From Caldisphaera lagunensis DSM 15908 (GTDB lineage Archaea; Thermoproteota; Thermoprotei_A; Sulfolobales; Acidilobaceae): DNA of 64,000 nt. The stretch lies in NCBI RefSeq assembly GCF_000317795.1, contig NC_019791.1, forward strand, positions 186,001 to 250,000, in the 5' to 3' direction. The stretch's first letter is position 1, and every line of letters begins with the position of its first letter. Made by a program: the position numbers and the translations under genes. The notes under the pieces were generated by a model that was given only the letters and a program-made list of their open reading frames with translations, was not told the origin of the DNA and made no database searches. Shown piece after piece: positions 18,316 to 28,192 of the stretch.

Positions 18316-19539
18316 TCACCCTAAATTGAAATTAGAGGGATTTATATTATTAGGAACTGTCACGTTAAAATTTGATGGATACAAAATCTCCGCAATTAAT
18401 TTTAAAGCAAGCGGGGCATATACTGATGGCTCATCAATAATGCTTTGATAATATCCACTTATAACATATACCCTATTGTTTTTAATCGCATTTATGTTTA
18501 AATAAGCGTTCCCTATGGAAGAGTTTAGCCATTGATATAAAGAGGTTTGATTGAAGTAATTGCTAACTATTATTATAACACTGGGATTTGCGTTTAGTAG
18601 TTCCTCTGGACTAATAACTGGCCAACCCGATATATTTGAAAAAATATTTCTTCCGTTAGCTAAACTTATTAAGCTATTAATAAAATTGTTTCCACCAGTT
18701 GCATAAGTTGGATTGATCCATCCTATAATAGTAACGTTTATTGGTTTAACATTAATTACTTTATTTGTTATGTTGAAAATTTCTGATGACATATTATAAA
18801 CCAATATTGAGGCTTTATACCCGTTTCCAATAGCTTCTCCAGTCATCAAAACTGATTTATAGATATCTGATATAGAATTCATAGATGGAAGTAGCAATAC
18901 AGGAATTCCATATTGATTCAAGATCTCAGATATATAATTATCATATCCCCACCCTTCACTTCCTATAACCAAATCAGGCCTTAATGCCAAAATTTGCTCT
19001 ATATCAGCACCTGTATAAGTGCTACCTATGTCTGTAACAGTTTTGTTTTTGTATAGTTGAAAAATAGTGTTGTTATAAGGATAAGGTAAATAATAAATGC
19101 TATCGTTATCCACCCCCACTAAATACTTGCCATAGCCCAGAGCTAGAATATCAAGAGTTGATGAAGGATCAAGGCTCACAATTCTATGAGGTTGATATGG
19201 AATATATACTGTTTTATTCAACGCATCTACTATTAAAACAGGAAAGCTTGTTTCGATTTTTAAAACATTAATTTTTTCATTTAATGTTTTATTAATATTA
19301 TTTACTTCATAGGCTAGATCATGCGAAACATTGTTTATACTAGAAATTGTCAAATTTAGATAATTATTTAATTTATTTTGTTGCAATAATAGTGAGGAAT
19401 TCATTGAACTAATTGAAGATCTTAGTGATAGAATTTCGCTTGATAATGTTTTTATTTCATAAAATGAAATTAAAGAAATTGAAAAAAGAAATATCAAAAA
19501 TAATACTAAAGATAAAGTAAACAATTTTCCTTGAGTCAT
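18316..19539 (-). CDS. ABC transporter substrate-binding protein, BtuF/FecB-like
   Basis: A 407-residue membrane-anchored binding protein. Residues 7-27 form an N-terminal membrane segment and residues 30-95 a coiled-coil/Asn-rich stalk. From about residue 100 it matches class III (helical-backbone) binding proteins for cobalamin, siderophores or haem: PHRIVSLDPSSTLDILALGYG, then TDIGSTYTGADIEQILALRPDLVIG and SLISLANGRNIFSNISGWP. No matching FecCD-type permease or ATPase is in the window, so it is an orphan here. A cobalamin adenosyltransferase is encoded about 23 kb away, which fits but does not prove a B12 ligand. ATG 19539 follows AGGTGAGAAA. Confidence 0.82.
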   Translation of the reverse strand: MTQGKLFTLSLVLFLIFLFSISLISFYEIKTLSSEILSLRSSISSMNSSLLLQQNKLNNYLNLTISSINNVSHDLAYEVNNINKTLNEKINVLKIETSFPVLIVDALNKTVYIPYQPHRIVSLDPSSTLDILALGYGKYLVGVDNDSIYYLPYPYNNTIFQLYKNKTVTDIGSTYTGADIEQILALRPDLVIGSEGWGYDNYISEILNQYGIPVLLLPSMNSISDIYKSVLMTGEAIGNGYKASILVYNMSSEIFNITNKVINVKPINVTIIGWINPTYATGGNNFINSLISLANGRNIFSNISGWPVISPEELLNANPSVIIIVSNYFNQTSLYQWLNSSIGNAYLNINAIKNNRVYVISGYYQSIIDEPSVYAPLALKLIAEILYPSNFNVTVPNNINPSNFNLG

Positions 19540-19561
19540 TTTCTCACCTAAATGTCTAGTT

Positions 19562-19578
19562 CTGGATAGGGTATCCAG
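19562..19578. repeat. Perfect 7-bp inverted repeat upstream of the binding-protein gene
   Basis: CTGGATA (19562-19568), GGG, TATCCAG (19572-19578). It lies 23 bp upstream of the binding-protein ATG and 43 bp past the GlcG-like stop, so it may be an operator for the former or a hairpin ending the latter. No T-run follows on the minus strand. Confidence 0.45.
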
Positions 19579-19620
19579 TCATATTTAAATTTATTAGAAA
19601 TTCTGATCATGCCTTAAAAA

Positions 19621-20442
19621 TTATTGATATTTTTTAATTATATTAATGGCTATTAGTTTATCAACATCTGGTTTATTTCCCGCAACTCCAATAGCACCTG
19701 AAAATCCTTTTAATTTAAATGGAATACCTCCTGGACTTACATTTAACCTTTCATTCCAGTTAATTCCAATAGTATAGCTAATATTTTCTTCTACTTCATC
19801 AGAAGGTTTGCTAAAAACGGCTGCTGTCCATGCTCTATCTCTAGATATTTCCAAAAATCCAGAGGGCGTGCCATCCATTCTATAAATTAAGTATGGCCAT
19901 CCATACTCGTCTGTTATTGTAATAGCAACAGGATTTAATTTATTAGAAATAACATATTCCATTAATTCATTTGCTATTTCTCTCGATTGGGAAAGAATAG
20001 GTTCAACATTGATCTTTATATCATCTTCTATGTAAAAACTGCTTAAGCCCGCTTGAGATATTCTTTCATCATTTTCTGGAGATTCTCCGCTATGACCTAT
20101 ACCTCCTATTACCCTGTTATGAGAAATTAAAGGTACCGTTCCTGGAATTATGGTTAATCTTCCTTTATATTTAACATTTAATCTCCATATCTGACCAGAT
20201 GTTATAACCTCAAGCTGTCTTGCTGAAAGCATAGTTGCCGCAGTCCATGCCTTATCAATAGCCAGATCGCATGTTAAAGGCAAAGCATTATCTCTTCTTT
20301 CAAATGCAATTAAATGTCCTCCCTTATCAACTACAGCATAGCTTCCTGGTAACATGTTATTATCTTGAGAAAATTTAATCATCCCATTTATTATTTTCCT
20401 TGCTAAATTTAAATTAAGAAAATCAGGTACTTCTTTCATCAT
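19621..20442 (-). CDS. Double-domain GlcG/HbpS (DUF336) protein
   Basis: A 273-residue protein made of two GlcG/HbpS-like domains. Domain 1 (about 8-140) has YAVVDKGGHLIAFERRDNAL, DKAWTAATMLS, PGTVPLISHNRVIGGIGHSG and ENDERISQAGL. Domain 2 (about 148-270) repeats the order in weaker form: AITITDEYGWPYLIYRMDG, RAWTAAVFS, SPGGIPFK and GAIGVAG. Single-domain homologues include HbpS (haem-binding) and GlcG of glycolate-oxidation operons. Its start overlaps the stop of the FAD oxidoreductase gene (ATGA), so translation is coupled. The GlcG link to a flavin 2-hydroxyacid oxidase suggests the pair handles one substrate; the biochemical role of GlcG itself is not settled. Confidence 0.82.
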   Translation of the reverse strand: MMKEVPDFLNLNLARKIINGMIKFSQDNNMLPGSYAVVDKGGHLIAFERRDNALPLTCDLAIDKAWTAATMLSARQLEVITSGQIWRLNVKYKGRLTIIPGTVPLISHNRVIGGIGHSGESPENDERISQAGLSSFYIEDDIKINVEPILSQSREIANELMEYVISNKLNPVAITITDEYGWPYLIYRMDGTPSGFLEISRDRAWTAAVFSKPSDEVEENISYTIGINWNERLNVSPGGIPFKLKGFSGAIGVAGNKPDVDKLIAINIIKKYQ

Positions 20443-21632
20443 GAAATCACCTTCCTACCAGTTGGACTATAATTGCTCTTTTCCTCAATCTTAAATCCAG
20501 TATTTTTAATCAATTCAACAACATATTTACCTATCATTGGCGAAGCACTAACACCGGCAGGGCCCAATAATATATTAATCCAATTTGGAACATATTCTGG
20601 GATATCAATAACAAAGTCGTGCCAACCAGTATCAGGATTTGTATAAGCCATAAATCCAGTAAAAGACTTTATAATGTGATTTTCAAAATTGATATCCGGG
20701 AACAACTTTTTTGCTACATTAATGTTATAGTCTACAGCATATTTTGTTACCTCATTATTGCTTCTATAAGTTAATTCCATATAAATACCAGACCTGAAGT
20801 TTCCATGAATAGTAGGTAATGCTGTAACCATATTTGGTGCTTCATTTCTTGGAAGGACGTGAACCTCATGATTAATCATTTTACCAATTTCTTCATCAAA
20901 ATCGGTGATGGTTCCCTTCAATGGAACATATGAAAAATTTTTAGCCTTTACAAAATCAGCTATTCTATCAATATTAATTCCTGCCGCATTTATTACAAAA
21001 GAGGCTTTAATATTTCCATTATTTGTCTCAATAGAGAAACCTATGCCTTCTCTTCTTATCATCTTAACTTCTGTATTAAGCAAAAATTTAACACCATTAT
21101 AATTAGCATTTTCAGCATATGCCTTCGCAACTTCTTTAGGATCAACTGTTGCTAAATTGGGATCATATAGTGCTCCTAGAATATCTTTGTTTATATAAGG
21201 CTCCATATCTAAAACTGTTTTCCTATCGATAAATTCTACGGGAGTAAAATCTTCTTTGGGTATATAATATGGTGCATCAGGTTTTGTTGATTGCTTAAAT
21301 GATCTGGATTTGAGCTTAAGAAATTTTTGATAATCTACTTTATCTCTAATCAGCCAAATCCCACCAATTCTTTTAAATTTAAAATTTAAGTTTTTAGATA
21401 GCTTGGGCCATAGAGGTATGCTCTTTATATTTAGTTCAGCATGTAAAGTTCCTGGTCTAAATGATAGTGAATCGGCTCCTTGACATATAAGATTGTGATT
21501 TGTACTTGTTGTTTCTAATCCAACATCATTATTCTTTTCAATAACTGCTACATCTATATTGTATTTTGAGAGTTCCATTGCAACAGATAAACCAGCAATA
21601 CCACCTCCTACGATAGCTATATCAACATACAA
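20439..21632 (-). CDS. FAD-dependent oxidoreductase (DAO family)
   Basis: About 397 residues of the D-amino-acid oxidase/glycerol-3-phosphate dehydrogenase/L-2-hydroxyglutarate oxidase superfamily. The ADP-binding fold is at the N-terminus (DIAIVGGGIAGLSVAMEL, then VIEKNNDVG). The second nucleotide segment is NAAGINIDRIADF, and GPAGVSASPMIGKYV closes the FAD site. TSTNHNLICQGADSLSFRPG resembles the 2-hydroxyacid/glycerol-3-phosphate branch. An ATG at 21656 is in frame, but TTG 21632 after AAGGTGTTATATA gives a canonical start just before the Rossmann fold. First gene of a two-gene unit with the GlcG-like protein. Substrate uncertain (2-hydroxy acid, polyol phosphate or amino acid). Confidence 0.85.
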   Translation of the reverse strand: MYVDIAIVGGGIAGLSVAMELSKYNIDVAVIEKNNDVGLETTSTNHNLICQGADSLSFRPGTLHAELNIKSIPLWPKLSKNLNFKFKRIGGIWLIRDKVDYQKFLKLKSRSFKQSTKPDAPYYIPKEDFTPVEFIDRKTVLDMEPYINKDILGALYDPNLATVDPKEVAKAYAENANYNGVKFLLNTEVKMIRREGIGFSIETNNGNIKASFVINAAGINIDRIADFVKAKNFSYVPLKGTITDFDEEIGKMINHEVHVLPRNEAPNMVTALPTIHGNFRSGIYMELTYRSNNEVTKYAVDYNINVAKKLFPDINFENHIIKSFTGFMAYTNPDTGWHDFVIDIPEYVPNWINILLGPAGVSASPMIGKYVVELIKNTGFKIEEKSNYSPTGRKVIS

Positions 21633-21854
21633 TATATAACACCTTTTTAGATACAATTTTTCAATTGAGCATTTATCAATCTAAGATTATAAATTTTAAT
21701 CCAACAAAGATAAATAATAGTTAATGACGTGAATTTCAGGCTTAAAAATATTTAAAGTATTGTAATAACATATTCTTATACAAAAAGATTACCTTTGTTT
21801 TTAAGTTCTTAATTCGGTGTAGTATAAAAATTTGTATAAATTAGGTGATAAATT

Positions 21855-23551
21855 ATGGGTAAACCCATTAGATATGAATTAACTCTTGATAAGCTCTTTA
21901 CTTCAACTTTAATAAGATCTCCTGAAAAAGAGATAGTTGATAGAGATGTAAAAAGATATACATATAAGGAATTTTTTGATAGAATTAAAAGATTATCCTC
22001 AGGATTAGAATCATTAAATTTAAATAAAGGTGCGAGAATTGGGGTTATCGAATGGAATACATCCCAATATCTAGAGATGTTCTTTGGTATTCCTCTGCAA
22101 GGTTCTATTTTACATACAATAAATCTAAGATTGTCTCCAGAGGAAATATTATATACAATAAAATATGCTGAAGATGAAGCATTAGTTTTTAGAGATGAAT
22201 TTCTACCTCTTGTTGAAAAGATCGCTCCTTCTTTACAATTTGTAAAACATTGGATTATAATAAATGAAACAGGTTCTCTTCCAAGTACAAAATTAAAACC
22301 AGTTTACCATTACGATGATTTGATTAAGTTAGGGTCAACAAACTATGAGTTTAAGGCATTAAAAGAAGATGAAGATGCCTCAATATTCTTTACATCAGGA
22401 ACAACTGGATTTCCAAAACCAGTAGTGCATTCTCATGGTGGCATGCTCGTTGAAGGTTTAAAAGCTGGAAGTCTTCATTTGAATTTAAATGAAGATGATG
22501 TATTTTTATGGTATTCTTCTCCTTCATGGATGATGTGGAATGTTACTTTATTTGGCCTTGTAAAAGGTGCAACTGTTGTTTATTATGATGGAAGCCCTAT
22601 GATCAAAAACTTAACCCCACTTTGGGAAGTTGCAGAAAAAGAAAAATTAACAATCTTAGGTACAAGCGCCCCCTTCATTCATGGAGTTATGAAGGCTGGT
22701 TTAGATCCAAAGTCGCAATTTAATCTTAAATTATTAAAAGAATTGGGCTCAACTGGAGCCCCTCGATCACCGCAAGGATATGAATGGGTTTATAATCATG
22801 TTAAAGAAGATATTTGGCTGAATTCAGCAAGTGGAGGGACAGATATATGTTCAGGCTTTGTTGGAGGTTGTCCAATACTTCCAGTATATAAAGGAGAAAC
22901 GCATGCAAATGGCTCGGCGTAAAGGTAGAGGCATATAATGTTGATGGAAAACCAGTATATAATGAAGTTAGAGAAATGGTAATAGAGTTACCAATGCCTT
23001 CTATGCCATTATATTTCTGGAACGATCCTGAATATAAATGGTATAAAGAAAGCTATTTTTCGATGTTTCCAAATGTTTGGTGGCAGGGAGATTGGATTAT
23101 GATAAAAGATAATGGTAGCGCAATAATATTTGGCAGGTCTGATTCAACTATAAAAAGAAAGGGAGTAAGAATTGGAACTTTAGATATTTATAAAGTGGTT
23201 GAATCTTTACCAGAAATATTAAATAGTATGGCAGTAGAAGTTAAGGGGAATTTGATTTTATTTGTTGTTTTAAGGCCAAATGTTGTTTTGGATGAAAATC
23301 TTAAAAATAAAATAAATAGCGCATTAAAACAAAACCTTGGCCCATACTTTTTAGCAGATTATATAATCCAGGTAAATGATATCCCAACAACATTTAACTT
23401 CAAAAAGTTAGAAGTGCCTGTTAAGAAAATACTACTTGGCTGGGATTTAAAGAAAGCAGTTAACATAGAAACAGTAATTAATCCAGAGGCTCTATATCAT
23501 TTAATTGATAAGGCAAAGCCAATTGCTGAAAAACTAAGTGAAAATATATAA
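21855..23551 (+). pseudogene. Acyl-CoA synthetase (AMP-forming, acetoacetyl-CoA synthetase-like C-terminal part), frameshifted
   Basis: Frame one (21855-22922) and frame two (about 22907-23551, internal ATG 22976) encode one adenylate-forming ligase of about 565 residues that would activate a short- or medium-chain acid. The N-terminal third (LTLDKLFTSTLI, HTINLRLSPEEILYTIKYAE) resembles medium-chain acyl-CoA ligases. From the ATP loop (FFTSGTTGFPKPVVHSHGG) on it resembles acetoacetyl-CoA synthetases (SPSWMMWN, SGGTDICSGFVGGCPILP, MPSMPLYFWNDPE, GDWIMIKDNGSAIIFGRSD). The break is near 22905-22915: reading GCA AAA TGG CTC GGC instead of GCA AAT GGC needs one extra A and restores WLGVKVEAYNVDGKPVY. 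The homopolymer there is only three A. The C-terminal lysine region (FKKLEVPVKKIL) is intact. It meets the next ligase gene tail-to-tail. Confidence 0.82.
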
Positions 23552-25228
23552 TTACGTTTCTTTTTTAAATTCTTTAGTTGCTTTAAACATTTCTCTTAAT
23601 TCTCTCTTTAATATCTTACCAGATGGTGATTTTGGTAATGAATCAACAAATATTACATCTTTAGGAGCTTTAAAGTGGGCTAGATTATTTCTTGAATATT
23701 CAATTATTTCATTTTTTAGCTTATCACTCTTTTCATATCCATCCTTTAAAACAACTATTGCTGTAACCTTTTCAATCCATTTCTCATCTGGTAAACCAAT
23801 AACTGCAACTTCTTTTACTGCTGGATGCTTATAAATAACTTCTTCAACTTCTCTTGATGAAACATTTTCTCCCCCAGTCTTTATCATATCTTTTTTCCTA
23901 TCAACAACGTATAGGTAATGATCACTATCCCACATGCCTATATCACCGCTATGGAACCAACCATATGCAAAGGCTTCTAGCGTTTTTTCCTCATTCTTTA
24001 AATATCCTAGCATTGTATGAGGTCCTCTACCAACAATTTCACCTGGTTTATATGGTTCATTTATTATGTTACCGTTATCATCCATTAATTCTGTTATCAT
24101 ATTTAACAATTCCTTACCAGCGGTTCCTGGTTTCTTTTCATGATCTTCTGGCAACAAGGCTGTATGAGCAGGTGCTAGCTCAGTTTGTCCATAATAGTTA
24201 ACGAATTTGGCATTTGGGAATTCTTTTCTCAACTTATTTAATATTTCAACTGGCATTATTGCTGCTCCATAATATATCTTTTCTATTGATGATAAGTCAT
24301 ACTTTTTAAAATCAGGATGGTTAATTATACCTATCCAAACTGTTGGAGGGGCAAACATGCTGTTTGCCTTATATTTTTCAATTGATTCCATTATTAATTG
24401 TATATCACCTTTAGGTAAAATAATGTTTGTCGCTCCAATCCAAATATATGGAACAAGAAACACATCTTTTTGAGCACAATGATATAAAGGTAAAGCATGT
24501 ATAACAGCATCTCTGGACTCAAATCTACCAGATAATATTGAAGAAACATATTCTGATATCAAAGATTGATTTGTATGAATAACACCCTTTGGTAAGCTTT
24601 CTGTACCACTTGTATACATTATTGTTACTGGATCCCATATATTTAATATTTTATCAGGCTCTTTATCTGTGTAGGAATTAATTATATTTTTAAAATCAAT
24701 AAACTTGTTATCTTTTATTTTATTCCTTTGGTTAATCCCAACATATTTTTTTACAAAATTAAACTCAGATAATACATCTTTTATTTGATCGTAAAAGGCA
24801 TCATCTAATATATAAAACTTGGATTCGGAGTTATTAATCTGATAAACAACATCTTTTCCTGTTAACAAATAATTTATTGGAACTAAGACCCCTTTAGCTT
24901 TATATGTACCAAACATTGAAATAACAAAATAATCGCTATTAAATGAATGCAATGCAACTCTATCATAATCGTTTAATCCATTTTCTATTAAAAAATTCGC
25001 AAATCTATTAGAGAGGCTATCAAGCTCTTTATATGTGTACTTGCGCTCTTCTTTACCGTCAAAATAAATTAAACCATGTTTGTCTGGATATTTATGAGAA
25101 GTAAACTTAGGAAAATCAGCTATCACCCATCTCATTATTTTGTTAAACCTTTTCATTAATTTAATTGAATTCTCTTCACTTAATTCAGACAATAGGGATG
25201 ATAATTCTTTATCTTTTGTTACATCCAT
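23552..25228 (-). CDS. Long/medium-chain fatty-acid-CoA ligase (AMP-forming)
   Basis: A 558-residue adenylate-forming acyl-CoA synthetase, activating a carboxylic acid with ATP and CoA. ATP loop YTSGTESLPKGVIH (Glu-Ser where Thr-Gly is usual), NYYGQTELAP, GWFHSGDIGMWDSDHYLYV with DRKKDMIKTGGENVSSREVE, and the catalytic C-terminal Lys in KSPSGKILKRELREMF. Length is normal and complete. ATG 25228 follows GGTGGGATA. It abuts the 3' end of the convergent, frameshifted ligase. With the acyl-CoA dehydrogenase at 51-52 kb it could serve fatty- or branched-acid use. Substrate not assigned. Confidence 0.9.
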   Translation of the reverse strand: MDVTKDKELSSLLSELSEENSIKLMKRFNKIMRWVIADFPKFTSHKYPDKHGLIYFDGKEERKYTYKELDSLSNRFANFLIENGLNDYDRVALHSFNSDYFVISMFGTYKAKGVLVPINYLLTGKDVVYQINNSESKFYILDDAFYDQIKDVLSEFNFVKKYVGINQRNKIKDNKFIDFKNIINSYTDKEPDKILNIWDPVTIMYTSGTESLPKGVIHTNQSLISEYVSSILSGRFESRDAVIHALPLYHCAQKDVFLVPYIWIGATNIILPKGDIQLIMESIEKYKANSMFAPPTVWIGIINHPDFKKYDLSSIEKIYYGAAIMPVEILNKLRKEFPNAKFVNYYGQTELAPAHTALLPEDHEKKPGTAGKELLNMITELMDDNGNIINEPYKPGEIVGRGPHTMLGYLKNEEKTLEAFAYGWFHSGDIGMWDSDHYLYVVDRKKDMIKTGGENVSSREVEEVIYKHPAVKEVAVIGLPDEKWIEKVTAIVVLKDGYEKSDKLKNEIIEYSRNNLAHFKAPKDVIFVDSLPKSPSGKILKRELREMFKATKEFKKET

Positions 25229-25806
25229 TATCCCACCAATTTATAGTAGGTAAATGCTTATATAAAAGTATTTATACAGTTAGATAATGTTTTAACCTTA
25301 ATAGTAAAAGTCCTCTGACATTTGAAAGATTAATTCATATTGTTAAATCAGGTCCAAGTAATTTACATTTCTTTTTTTTTTTTTAATATATTAAATTTAT
25401 ATATAGGAATTATCATTGTAAGGGGATATTGAAGGAACTTCTTTTGATATAACACGCATTATATCGTATCAACCTTTTATTGAGCCAAGCAATTAGTATA
25501 TAATTATGAGATTGATGATTCTTTTGTTAAGATTAATTCAATATGTTGAGTTATAGGTTCTTATGTTAGAATCAAGCTATAAGATTTTCATACAAAGGAT
25601 TTAACCAAAAATGTAATAAAAGAAAATTTATAATAAAATTTAGTATTAAAAATTGTACAAAAATATTGATTTAAGTTTGATTTTAATTTTACTAATTTAT
25701 CATAATTATTGCGATTTATTTTGTTTATAATAAATTTAAATTTATATATTTAATATACATAAAGATATAAAATTTAAAAATAACATTTTTTATTCATGGC
25801 GGAAAT
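25229..25806. other. 578-bp divergent intergenic region
   Basis: AT-rich spacer. It contains a run of 13 T on the plus strand (25372-25384), a 7-bp inverted repeat (GATATAA at 25446-25452 and TTATATC at 25459-25465) and a TATA-like TTTATATATTTA (25741-25752) ahead of the DUF996 gene. No coding frame or RNA gene was recognised. Confidence 0.5.
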
Positions 25807-26412
25807 ATGATTAAGAGAAAACTGAGCGCATTAGATAAACATATGGATAGATTAAATTCATTAAATTCATCCCAAAATACAGGAAATCAGCTCGGAAAAT
25901 ATGAAATCCATGATGCAGCAAATTATGGATTTTATGGATCCGTATTAATGTTTTTAGGTTTTATTCCATTTATTGGTGGATTCCTTTTGTTTATAGGGTT
26001 TATTTTAATATTAATAGCATTAAATGATTTTTCAAAGATTTTTAATAATAAATATATATTTGAAAATGCTTTATATGCAGTTGTAGCAGGTATCATAATA
26101 TCTATCTTAGTAATAACAGTGGCACCTTTAGGAATCTTTTCAGGCCATATAACTTCAACAATAATAGTTGTTTTCATATTAATATATATAGCATCTATTA
26201 CTTCAGGATATTTTTATAGAAATGTATATTCATCATTAGCAGATAACATTAAAAATAACTTAGGCAATATCTCTAATGAAGAATTTCAAAAAGCATCTAG
26301 CTGGTATTGGTATGGTGGATTAACAACAATAATTTTGATTGGGGTCATATTTATTCTTATTGCTGACATTTATGCTCTTCTGGGTTATAGAGAACTTTCT
26401 AAAACATATTGA
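25807..26412 (+). CDS. DUF996-like archaeal membrane protein
   Basis: A 201-residue protein with about five hydrophobic segments (around residues 45-75, 88-110, 117-137 and 170-195). The layout matches archaeal DUF996: SVLMFLGFIPFIGGFLLFIGFILILIAL given as separate short blocks, an IFENAL-type motif after TM2, and a C-terminal WYWYGGLTTIILIGVIFI segment. The N-terminal 35 residues are charged and cytosolic. ATG 25807 is preceded by GGCGGA. It stands alone between intergenic regions. The function of the family is unknown; membrane location is well supported. Confidence 0.68.
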   Translation: MIKRKLSALDKHMDRLNSLNSSQNTGNQLGKYEIHDAANYGFYGSVLMFLGFIPFIGGFLLFIGFILILIALNDFSKIFNNKYIFENALYAVVAGIIISILVITVAPLGIFSGHITSTIIVVFILIYIASITSGYFYRNVYSSLADNIKNNLGNISNEEFQKASSWYWYGGLTTIILIGVIFILIADIYALLGYRELSKTY

Positions 26413-26605
26413 TTTTCCTTATTAAATAGTATGGGGATATCAATAGAAACATTTTTGATATATTATTTTTTATTTATCATTGTTATAACTAATTTTAATT
26501 TTCATGATAGAATTCTCTTAGCTATTAACTAAATTAAAGTTGATAATTTAGTATTTTATCATAAAAATTGATATAAATTAAAAAATAAAGCATTATAAGA
26601 AAATA

Positions 26606-28192
26606 TTAGAATTTATTACTTCTAAAGACTAAATCTTGCACCTTTAATGAGAATGTTCTTAATATACCATATCCGGGAGGGGAAGCCATCAAACTTTTTG
26701 AGTATTCTTCCATTCCAATCTTCCTTAATGCATCTTCATCTGCCCTTAATGCTATCTTGCTATTTGATAGGGTTAAGATTAAATCATTAAGATCCGTGGG
26801 CCTATGAGTTGCAAGTATTGTTCCAATACCTCTTACCCTACCCAATCTCATTATTTTATTTATTAACCTTTCAAGCGCTTCTTTACTCTCTTCTTCTCTT
26901 CCGCCTTGAGGAAAATATTCATGAGCTTCATCAAATATAAAAATAAAAGGTGTTTCTTTTCCATCGGTTTTATAATTATTATCAATAATATTAAATATTC
27001 TTTCAGCTATAATAAATGCAGTAGTTGTTGAGCTAAGAGTACCTCTCTCTAATGCAAAACGTAGATCTACAACAGTCTTTTTATTTATTAATTCCGAATA
27101 TTTTGGTTCATCCAAATATAATTTGCCTTCTAATTTTATATCAAGTAATCCTGTATTTTCCAAACTTATTACAGATCTTAATATATTTTTTTCTGTAGAT
27201 TCATGCAAGTTATAGCTATTTAAAAATTTTTTACACTCTTTCTCCCATGAATCAATATCTGTTTTACAATTCTGAGTTATAAGTTTAAAGAACTGTGCTC
27301 CTTGTTGTGAAAATATTGGCGTAACATCAGGTAACAAATAATAGGTATTTGCTAATCTGAAACCAGAAATTATTAAATGAAATTCTTTTTCACCATTACT
27401 TAATATAAAATGGGTATCATCTATTTTTTCCTTAATCCTATAATCATTAAGCCCACTTCTAAAAAGAAAGATATTAATTAATTCATTGACTTTTTTATTG
27501 TAATCTCTTGTTATAGGCAACAAAATATATCCTCCAATCTCAGCCATTGATTTTACATAGTCACCTTGAATATCAAAAACTATTAATGGTATTTTGCTAT
27601 TAGCCATTATAATCTTTAACAAATTCGTCTTACCTGCACCTGTTGTACCAACAATTAGGATATGATGCCTAAGCATTTCATATGTGAGCTTAACAGGTAC
27701 ATCAATTTTTTTATATCCCTCCATTAAAGAACCTATTTCAATTCCATCGTCTAGAAGACCTAGCATTTCTCTTAGAAATTCTTGATTTGGTATAAATATT
27801 GGACTTTGGGGATCAATTGGAGATGATGGTGGTACTATATCATTTCCTACCTTTTCTGAAAGCAATTCAATAGTTAAAGATAGAGGTGTTGTTATTGCTG
27901 AAAAGTCCTCCATAGGTGATAAAGCTGGTATTTTTGATATAGCTAATATATCAGACCTTTCTACAGATTTAATCCTTCCCAATATTAATGTTTCAGAGAT
28001 AGGGATTGAAATACCTATATAGGTTCCAACTAAAAATTTTTTATTTAAATAAACATCAAATGGTATATCAGCTTTTATTTCTTTATTCTCTGTTCCATGA
28101 GAAATTGGAGAAACCCTAGATACTAAACCAACAACTTCTCCATATTTTTTTGCTCTTTCTTTTGCTTTTTCAATTATTTCGTTTTCATTCAT
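26606..28192 (-). CDS. herA: HerA-type bipolar DNA-translocating ATPase, copy 1
   Basis: A 528-residue FtsK/HerA-superfamily ATPase. The N-terminal HAS beta-barrel (about 20-110) is followed by Walker A GTTGAGKT (182-189), FDIQGDYVK, Walker B/DEAH (FIFDEAHEYF, about 418-427), RLGRVRGIGTILATHRP (arginine finger/sensor) and a C-terminal strand segment. HerA forms hexamers that drive NurA along DNA ends during break resection. The long frame begins at 28231, but ATG 28192 after GGTGGAAGA overlaps the NurA stop (ATGA), so translation is coupled. No mre11 or rad50 is next to it. A second HerA is encoded at 40-42 kb. Confidence 0.93.
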   Translation of the reverse strand: MNENEIIEKAKERAKKYGEVVGLVSRVSPISHGTENKEIKADIPFDVYLNKKFLVGTYIGISIPISETLILGRIKSVERSDILAISKIPALSPMEDFSAITTPLSLTIELLSEKVGNDIVPPSSPIDPQSPIFIPNQEFLREMLGLLDDGIEIGSLMEGYKKIDVPVKLTYEMLRHHILIVGTTGAGKTNLLKIIMANSKIPLIVFDIQGDYVKSMAEIGGYILLPITRDYNKKVNELINIFLFRSGLNDYRIKEKIDDTHFILSNGEKEFHLIISGFRLANTYYLLPDVTPIFSQQGAQFFKLITQNCKTDIDSWEKECKKFLNSYNLHESTEKNILRSVISLENTGLLDIKLEGKLYLDEPKYSELINKKTVVDLRFALERGTLSSTTTAFIIAERIFNIIDNNYKTDGKETPFIFIFDEAHEYFPQGGREEESKEALERLINKIMRLGRVRGIGTILATHRPTDLNDLILTLSNSKIALRADEDALRKIGMEEYSKSLMASPPGYGILRTFSLKVQDLVFRSNKF

